DNA of 6,828 nt from positions 1 through 6,828 of the forward strand of contig CALKVF010000065.1 of assembly GCA_937996535.1 (NCBI GenBank), in the 5' to 3' direction. Positions 1 to 3,400 of the stretch are shown piece after piece; within the stretch, counting starts at the first letter, position 1, and every line of letters begins with the position of its first letter. The stretch comes from an uncultured Novosphingobium sp. GTDB taxonomy: Bacteria > Pseudomonadota > Alphaproteobacteria > Sphingomonadales > Sphingomonadaceae. A program made the position numbers and the translations under genes. A model generated the notes under the pieces. It did no database searches. It was not told the origin of the DNA and worked only from the letters and a program-made list of their open reading frames with translations.

Positions 1-215
1 CCGGCCTCTTCGAACAGGCGCACGGTGCGATAGACCGTGGCGATCGAAATGCGCGGATCGACCGCAACCGCGCGCTCGTGCAGCTTTTCAACGTCGGGAT
101 GGTCGGAGCTTTCCGAGAGCACCTTGGCGATCACCCGGCGCTGCTCAGTGATGCGCAGTCCCCGCTCTACGCAAAGTGCCTCGATGTCGATTGCCTGATG
201 CACACGATTGTCCAT
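1..215 (-). CDS. fur: Fur-family transcriptional regulator, N-terminal part (runs off left edge)
   Basis: The reading frame from an ATG at 215-213 runs leftwards without a stop to the window edge, giving 71 whole codons. The translation begins MDNRVHQAIDIEALC and contains RITEQRRVIAKVL (about residues 21-33), DHPDVEKLHERA (38-49) and ISIATVYRTVRLFEEAG (56-72). This is the winged-helix DNA-binding domain of the Fur superfamily; TVYRTV is the recognition-helix region. The metal-sensing and dimerisation domain lies outside the window. The DHPDVEKLH form looks like alphaproteobacterial Fur/Mur rather than Irr or Zur, but the metal cannot be settled from this half. Fur proteins are cytoplasmic metal-dependent repressors of iron or manganese genes. 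The ATG has no Shine-Dalgarno sequence in front: the terminator T-tract of mucR ends right at the start codon. No better start with a ribosome site is visible downstream. Confidence 0.93.
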   Translation of the reverse strand, partial: MDNRVHQAIDIEALCVERGLRITEQRRVIAKVLSESSDHPDVEKLHERAVAVDPRISIATVYRTVRLFEEA

Positions 216-220
216 TAAGA

Positions 221-254
221 AAGAAAAGCCCCGCCGATCATAGACCGGCGGGGG
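221..254 (-). terminator. Intrinsic terminator after mucR
   Basis: The arms CCCCGCCG (229-236) and CGGCGGGG (246-253) form a perfect 8-bp GC stem with a 9-base loop. Read on the minus strand, the stem is followed directly by CTTTTCTT, the T-rich tract of a Rho-independent terminator. It lies 49 bases beyond the mucR stop. Read on the plus strand the following sequence is only weakly T-rich, so the minus strand is the functional direction. The tract runs up to the fur start codon. Confidence 0.75.
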
Positions 255-264
255 AATTCTTCAA
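237..264 (-). promoter_or_regulatory. Putative sigma-70-type promoter of fur inside the mucR terminator
   Basis: On the minus strand TTGAAG (264-259) and TATGAT (242-237) are separated by 16 bases, giving 4/6 and 5/6 matches to the sigma-70 consensus. The -10 lies in the loop of the mucR terminator hairpin. The predicted transcript start near 230 leaves a leader of about 15 bases (GGGCTTTTCTTTCTTA) before the fur ATG. This is inferred from motif and spacing only. Confidence 0.45.
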
Positions 265-302
265 CTGCAAGTCAATTGCGATGCCGTTTGGCGCCGTTTG
301 GC

Positions 303-743
303 TCAGGCCTTGGGTTTGCGGCCGCGCTTCACGCCGGGCTTGCGGCCCAGACCGATCTGCTTGGCAAGATCGCGGCGGGTTTCGGCATAGTTGGGCGCAA
401 CCAGCGGGTAATCGGCCGGCAGGCTCCAGCGTGCGCGGTAGTCTTCCGGGGTCATCGAATGGTGGGTCATCAAGTGCCGCTTGAGCATCTTGAGTTCCAT
501 GCCGCAATCGAGGCAGGTGATCTTGTCGGCCTTGACCGAGGCGCGGACCGAGACGGCCGGCTTGAGCGGCGCGGCTTCGGGCGCGGTGGGCGCATTGCCA
601 AGCCCGGCCAACGCACCATAGACATTACCGATCAGCGTCGGCAGTTCATCGACGCCGACACTGTTGTTGCTGACATGCGCAGCAACGATGTCCGAGGTCA
701 GCGTAATCAGCATTTCATTATTGTCAGTCTGGATCGTATCCAT
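303..743 (-). CDS. mucR: MucR/Ros-family zinc-finger transcriptional regulator
   Basis: This 146-residue protein has the length and architecture of MucR/Ros regulators. An N-terminal part (about 5-50) resembles the MucR oligomerisation region (LITLTSDIVAAHVSNN, then PTLIGNVYGALAGL). A variable Ala/Pro-rich linker follows, then the prokaryotic C2H2 zinc finger with C77, C80, H90 and H94/H95 (CLDCGMELKMLKRHLMTHH), and the family segment MTPEDYRARWSLPADYPLVAPNYA (98-120). The basic tail GRKPGVKRGRKPKA resembles an AT-hook. MucR proteins bind AT-rich DNA and act as global, often self-repressing regulators; the targets here are unknown. The frame is open further upstream to 845, but the ATG at 743 is chosen because AAAGGGG (756-750) sits 6 bases before it and the N terminus then matches the family. 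Downstream is an intrinsic terminator, then fur. Confidence 0.93.
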   Translation of the reverse strand: MDTIQTDNNEMLITLTSDIVAAHVSNNSVGVDELPTLIGNVYGALAGLGNAPTAPEAAPLKPAVSVRASVKADKITCLDCGMELKMLKRHLMTHHSMTPEDYRARWSLPADYPLVAPNYAETRRDLAKQIGLGRKPGVKRGRKPKA

Positions 744-749
744 GACTTG

Positions 750-756
750 CCCCTTT
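750..756 (-). promoter_or_regulatory. Ribosome binding site fixing the mucR start
   Basis: AAAGGGG on the minus strand, 6 bases before the ATG at 743. It selects this start over the ATG at 845, which would add 34 residues that do not resemble the family. Confidence 0.7.
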
Positions 757-810
757 GGAACTATTCGCGACCGCTTGGTGATTTGTAAGCGAGTAGGCCG
801 GATAGGTTCG

Positions 811-838
811 TAACCACGGACTTGATAGTACGTGGTAA
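811..838. repeat. Inverted repeat over the mucR -10 region (operator-like)
   Basis: The arms TAACCACG (811-818) and CGTGGTAA (831-838) pair with one mismatch across a 12-base spacer that holds the proposed -10 TACTAT. An inverted repeat placed here fits a dimer-binding operator that would block RNA polymerase. The binding protein is unknown. Confidence 0.4.
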
Positions 839-853
839 TACGCAAAACCGCAA
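825..853 (-). promoter_or_regulatory. Putative mucR promoter
   Basis: On the minus strand TTGCGG (853-848) and TACTAT (830-825) are separated by exactly 17 bases. The start of transcription would fall near 818, giving a leader of about 75 bases before the mucR ATG. The -10 lies between the arms of an inverted repeat at 811-838, which suggests repressor control, possibly autoregulation as known for MucR/Ros proteins. Motif-based inference only. Confidence 0.45.
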
Positions 854-865
854 GCGGGATCGCAA

Positions 866-881
866 TTCTAACGATTTAGAA
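866..881. repeat. AT-rich perfect inverted repeat upstream of the mucR promoter
   Basis: TTCTAA (866-871) and TTAGAA (876-881) form a perfect 6-bp inverted repeat around CGAT. It lies between the rimI stop and the mucR -35, about 13 bases upstream of that -35. The AT content contrasts with the GC-rich surroundings and suits MucR/Ros-type binding. It is not GC-rich enough, and has no T-tract, to be a convincing rimI terminator. Confidence 0.35.
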
Positions 882-914
882 AGCTTCCAAACGTGAAAAC
901 GTCGCCTGAACTAA

Positions 915-1382
915 CTAACGATAGGTATAGGAAAAGGTAATCGCGTCGAGTTTTTCCCCGCTGGGCGTGCGGTAATAGTTAAGGCGTTCGCCGATTTTTG
1001 CGAATCCGAAGCCTGAATATAAAACCTCGGCCGGGTTGCCGCGGCGCATTTCAAGCAGCAGGCGTTTGGCACCATTTATCTGTGCCGTTTCGGCACACAT
1101 TTTTAGCAGAGCAAGCCCGAGGCCCTTGCGGCGATGGGCTGGATCGATCCCGATCAGCAGCAGTTCTGCCTCTTCATAGCCGCTGCGGCACAAGTAAAAT
1201 CCGGCGGCGGGTTCGCCCTCTGCAGGCGCGCCGCCATGCGCTGCGATCAGGCCATAGGTGCAGGCTCCGACCAGCATGGAGTCTTCAACCTGCCGCCGGC
1301 TCCAGGCTTCGCCATATTCGGGTGCGAAGGCGGTCTGCATGACCGCCATGATCCGGTCGAGATCGTCGCCCTGAAAGGTCAA
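915..1382 (-). CDS. rimI: RimI-type ribosomal-protein-alanine N-acetyltransferase (GNAT)
   Basis: A 155-residue GNAT acetyltransferase. The acetyl-CoA loop is seen in GIDPAHRRKGLGLALL (78-93), with the R-x-x-G-x-G pattern at R84, G87 and G89. The RimI-like C-terminal block follows: LLLEMRRGN (108-116), LYSGFGF (121-127) and RLNYY (133-137). E111 and Y122 correspond to the E. coli RimI catalytic Glu103 and Tyr115, though one residue is missing between them. RimI acetylates the N-terminal alanine of ribosomal protein S18. I chose the TTG at 1382-1380: it overlaps the tsaB stop as TTGA, has GGAG (1393-1390) 7 bases upstream, and retains the first GNAT strand and helix (TFQGDDLDRIMAVM). The ATG at 1349 (144 residues) is the alternative and would lose that strand. 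The tsaB-rimI pairing is common and implies one transcript and coupled translation. Confidence 0.88.
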   Translation of the reverse strand: MTFQGDDLDRIMAVMQTAFAPEYGEAWSRRQVEDSMLVGACTYGLIAAHGGAPAEGEPAAGFYLCRSGYEEAELLLIGIDPAHRRKGLGLALLKMCAETAQINGAKRLLLEMRRGNPAEVLYSGFGFAKIGERLNYYRTPSGEKLDAITFSYTYR

Positions 1383-1999
1383 GCGGTGGCTCCGCCGGGG
1401 AGCTTGGCATCGGGCGGGCGGCCATAGAGCGGGGCAACGCTGTCCAGCAGGCAGGCGGCGGGCAGCAGGGCAAAGCGCCGGGCATCGCTCCACAGCGCGA
1501 GGGCCTCGCCAGCGCCGCGCGCGGCGACCAGTGCCTCGGCCTGGCTGCCGGCGACCAGCGTTTCGCCGCCCTTGGCCGCCTCGGCCGGGGTGAGCGAGGC
1601 GACATCGCCGGTGGGGAGGCCCTCGGCGGTAAAGCTCTGGACGAACCATTCGCCGTGCCCGCCGGTGGTGGCGATGGTCACGCCTTGCGCGCCGCGTTCA
1701 GCGCGGGCGATCGCGGCGATCAACGCCGGGGTGGCATAGCCCGCGATAGGGACGTTCCACGCGAGCGCCAGGGCCCGCGCCACGGCGATTCCGACGCGCA
1801 CGCCGGTAAAGCTGCCCGGCCCAAGCGCGGTCACGACCCGGTCGGCCCGGCCTTTGCCGGGCAGGGCGGCGATCATCGGCACCAGTTGTTCGGCATGGCC
1901 GCGCCCGAGCAGGCGCCAGTCGCCCGCAACGAGGCTGTCGCCGTCCAGCAAGGCGACCGAGCAAGCCTCGGTCGCGCAGTCGATCACCAGTGTTCGCAC
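1379..1999 (-). CDS. tsaB: tRNA t6A37 threonylcarbamoyltransferase complex subunit TsaB
   Basis: A 206-residue protein of the ASKHA (actin-like/Kae1-like) fold. N-terminal LVIDCATEACSVALL (4-18) is the first phosphate-type strand-turn. HAEQLVP (35-41) and GPGSFTGVRVG (60-70) are hallmark TsaB segments, and the C terminus LYGRPPDAKLP (191-201) is also typical. TsaB is the non-catalytic partner that holds TsaD (with TsaE) for adding threonylcarbamoyl to A37 of ANN-decoding tRNAs; it acts in the cytoplasm. The start is a GTG at 1999-1997, which puts MRTLVID at the normal family position; an AGG lies 8 bases upstream and the preceding nitroreductase stop is 17 bases away. The usual DARR-like segment is replaced by TTGGHGEWFVQSF (111-123). 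The stop overlaps the rimI start. Confidence 0.93.
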   Translation of the reverse strand: MRTLVIDCATEACSVALLDGDSLVAGDWRLLGRGHAEQLVPMIAALPGKGRADRVVTALGPGSFTGVRVGIAVARALALAWNVPIAGYATPALIAAIARAERGAQGVTIATTGGHGEWFVQSFTAEGLPTGDVASLTPAEAAKGGETLVAGSQAEALVAARGAGEALALWSDARRFALLPAACLLDSVAPLYGRPPDAKLPGGATA

Positions 2000-2016
2000 C
2001 CGGATAGCCTAGCGCG

Positions 2017-2610
2017 TTACGCGATCCGGTTGAAGGTATCGAAATCGGGGCGCGGGCTGCGCTCGAAGATGCTGGCGGGATCGCCATAGCCCAGCGTCGA
2101 GATCATCACCGACTTGTAGTCCGGCGTGTCGGCAAGGAACGCGGCGTCGACGGCATCGTTGGCAAAGCCGGTCATCGGCCCGGTATCAAGGCCGAGCGCA
2201 CGCGCGGCGACGATGAAATAGGCGGCCTGCAGCGTGGTGTTTAGCAGGGCCGAGCGTTCGCGGAGCGCGTCGTTGCCAGTAAACCAGCTTTTCGCATCGG
2301 CGTGGGGGAACAGCCAGGGGAGCTGTTCGTGGAACTGGGTGTCCATCGCGATAATGACCGTCACCGGGGCGGACAGGATCTTCGCGCCGTTGGCCGGCAT
2401 GGTGCAGGCGGCAAGCTTTTCCTTGGCGGCCTGGCTGGTGCACCACACGAGGCGCGCAGGCAGTTGGTTGGCCGAGGTCGGCCCCATCTTCATCAGATCC
2501 CAGATCGCGCGCAGCTGATCATCGCTGACCGGCTGGTCGAGATAGCCATTGTAAGTGCGCGCGGTGCGGAACACTTGATCGAGCGCGGCGTCGGCAAGCG
2601 GCTGGGCCAT
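2017..2610 (-). CDS. Nitroreductase family protein, RutE/malonic semialdehyde reductase type
   Basis: A 197-residue FMN-dependent nitroreductase-fold protein. It aligns from memory along its length with E. coli RutE (about 196 residues): ARTYNGYLDQPVSD (17-30), LMKMGPTSANQLPAR (39-53), APVTVIIAMDTQF (81-93), LPWLFPHADAKSWF (97-110), QAAYFIVAARALGLDTGPMT (128-147) and LGYGDP (173-178). RutE reduces malonic semialdehyde to 3-hydroxypropionate in uracil breakdown and related proteins reduce nitro compounds or quinones. No other rut gene lies nearby, so the physiological substrate here is uncertain and I leave the symbol blank. The ATG at 2610 is preceded by AGGGGG (2627-2622) at 11 bases. It is 61 bases after nfuA and 17 bases before tsaB, so it could be transcribed with both or from its own promoter; I recognise no clear promoter in that 61-base gap. 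Confidence 0.9.
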   Translation of the reverse strand: MAQPLADAALDQVFRTARTYNGYLDQPVSDDQLRAIWDLMKMGPTSANQLPARLVWCTSQAAKEKLAACTMPANGAKILSAPVTVIIAMDTQFHEQLPWLFPHADAKSWFTGNDALRERSALLNTTLQAAYFIVAARALGLDTGPMTGFANDAVDAAFLADTPDYKSVMISTLGYGDPASIFERSPRPDFDTFNRIA

Positions 2611-2671
2611 GGTGAAGCAATCCCCCTCGTTACTTGTGCAATATGAAGTTTTAGTTGGAACGGGCCGGCGA

Positions 2672-3247
2672 TCAGGCCGCGCGCACTTCGCTCACTTCGG
2701 GGACGTAGTGCTTGAGCAGCGTCTCGATCCCGTTCTTAAGCGTCGCGGTGGATGACGGGCAGCCCGAACAGGCCCCCTGCATCGAGAGATAGACCACGCC
2801 TTCGCGGAAACCGCGATAGACGATGTCGCCGCCGTCATTGGCCACAGCCGGGCGCACGCGGGTTTCGATCAGTTCGCGGATCTGCAGGATCACATCGGCA
2901 TCGGCCGGGTCATCGCCGAAATCGGCATCTTCACCGGGCACCGCGATGCCGCTGGCATCGGGGCCGCGCAGCAGCGGCGCGCCGGTGATGAAGTGATCGA
3001 GCAGCATCGCCACGACCTGCGGCTTGAGCGCTGACCACGACGTGCCAGGCCCCGCGGTGACCGAGATGAAATCGCGCCCGAAGAACACGCCGGTGACATC
3101 GCCAAGGCTGAACAGCGCTTCGGCCAGCGGCGAGGCGGCGGCCTCTTCCTCGTTGCGGAATTCGCGGGTGCCCACGGGCATGACCTGCTCGCCGGGCAGG
3201 AACTTGAGCGTCGCGGGATTGGGCGTGGTTTCGGTTTCGATGAACAT
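2672..3247 (-). CDS. nfuA: NifU-like Fe-S cluster scaffold/carrier protein (Nfu type)
   Basis: A 191-residue two-domain protein. The N-terminal Nfu_N domain starts MFIETETTPNPATLKFLPG (1-19) and includes LFSLGDVTGVFFGRDFISVT (45-64). After an acidic linker (GEDADFGDDPADADV) comes the NifU-like C-terminal domain, with IRELIETRVRPAVANDGGDI (123-142) and the cluster-binding CxxC at C160/C163 (GACSGCPSST). Nfu proteins dimerise around a [4Fe-4S] cluster through this motif and pass it to apo-enzymes; they act in the cytoplasm. This is the alphaproteobacterial/mitochondrial Nfu1-like arrangement, not the E. coli NfuA with its A-type N-terminal domain, so the symbol is used loosely. The frame is open to 3364, but the ATG at 3247 gives the canonical MFIETE start and has AGGGA a few bases upstream. 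It is transcribed away from the peptidase gene. Confidence 0.93.
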   Translation of the reverse strand: MFIETETTPNPATLKFLPGEQVMPVGTREFRNEEEAAASPLAEALFSLGDVTGVFFGRDFISVTAGPGTSWSALKPQVVAMLLDHFITGAPLLRGPDASGIAVPGEDADFGDDPADADVILQIRELIETRVRPAVANDGGDIVYRGFREGVVYLSMQGACSGCPSSTATLKNGIETLLKHYVPEVSEVRAA

Positions 3248-3256
3248 GATATCCCT

Positions 3257-3285
3257 GATGTAGGCTCGGCAAGGGCCGGGGGCAA
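3257..3285 (-). promoter_or_regulatory. Possible nfuA promoter
   Basis: On the minus strand TTGCCC (3285-3280) and TACATC (3262-3257) are 17 bases apart. The predicted start of transcription near 3250 would fall only about 3 bases before the nfuA ATG, excluding the AGGGA ribosome site at 3256-3252. So either the message is nearly leaderless or the true promoter lies further upstream in the 3262-3400 gap. Confidence 0.3.
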
Positions 3286-3313
3286 GGGATCGCAGGCGCG
3301 GCGCGGCGGTTTT

Positions 3314-3336
3314 GGGCGGGGTGGTGGCGGGGCGGG
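3314..3336 (+). other. G-quadruplex-type motif in the divergent intergenic region
   Basis: Four G-runs of 3, 4, 4 and 3 (3314-3316, 3318-3321, 3329-3332, 3334-3336) are separated by loops of 1, 7 and 1 bases, satisfying the usual G3+N1-7 rule on the plus strand. It lies between the nfuA and peptidase starts, about 65 bases before the peptidase ATG. In GC-rich DNA such matches also arise by chance. Confidence 0.4.
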
Positions 3337-3387
3337 ATCGTGATTTTTGCGGCGCGCTATTCACTGGCCCTTCACCTTTGCGCTGCC

Positions 3388-3393
3388 TATACC
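3388..3393 (+). promoter_or_regulatory. Possible -10 element of the peptidase gene
   Basis: TATACC lies 7 bases before the ATG at 3401, and TGC sits just upstream (3384-3386) as a possible extended -10. No convincing -35 is found 16-18 bases upstream. If used, transcription would begin at or next to the start codon, giving a leaderless message, consistent with the absence of a Shine-Dalgarno sequence there. Confidence 0.28.
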
Positions 3394-3400
3394 TTGAACC

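Noticed and set aside
772..791. CGCTT/AAGCG stem in the mucR leader as a riboswitch
   Set aside because: A 5-bp stem with a 10-base loop and no known aptamer features is too weak to call.
744..845. Longer mucR start at 845 adding 34 residues
   Set aside because: The extension resembles nothing in the family, overlaps the putative promoter, and a strong ribosome site precedes the ATG at 743.
1383..1649. Upstream extension of the rimI frame by 89 codons into tsaB
   Set aside because: The extension is Arg/Pro/Ala-rich shadow sequence of tsaB in another frame, with no GNAT similarity; the TTG at 1382 with GGAG explains the start.
2632..2649. ACTT-N10-AAGT inverted repeat upstream of the nitroreductase (HxlR-like operator)
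   Set aside because: Only four bases per arm match, which is expected often by chance, and no HxlR or MarR regulator gene is nearby.
3248..3364. Longer nfuA start at 3364 adding 39 residues
   Set aside because: The extension is low-complexity Pro/Arg/Ala; the MFIETETTPNPATLKF start is canonical.
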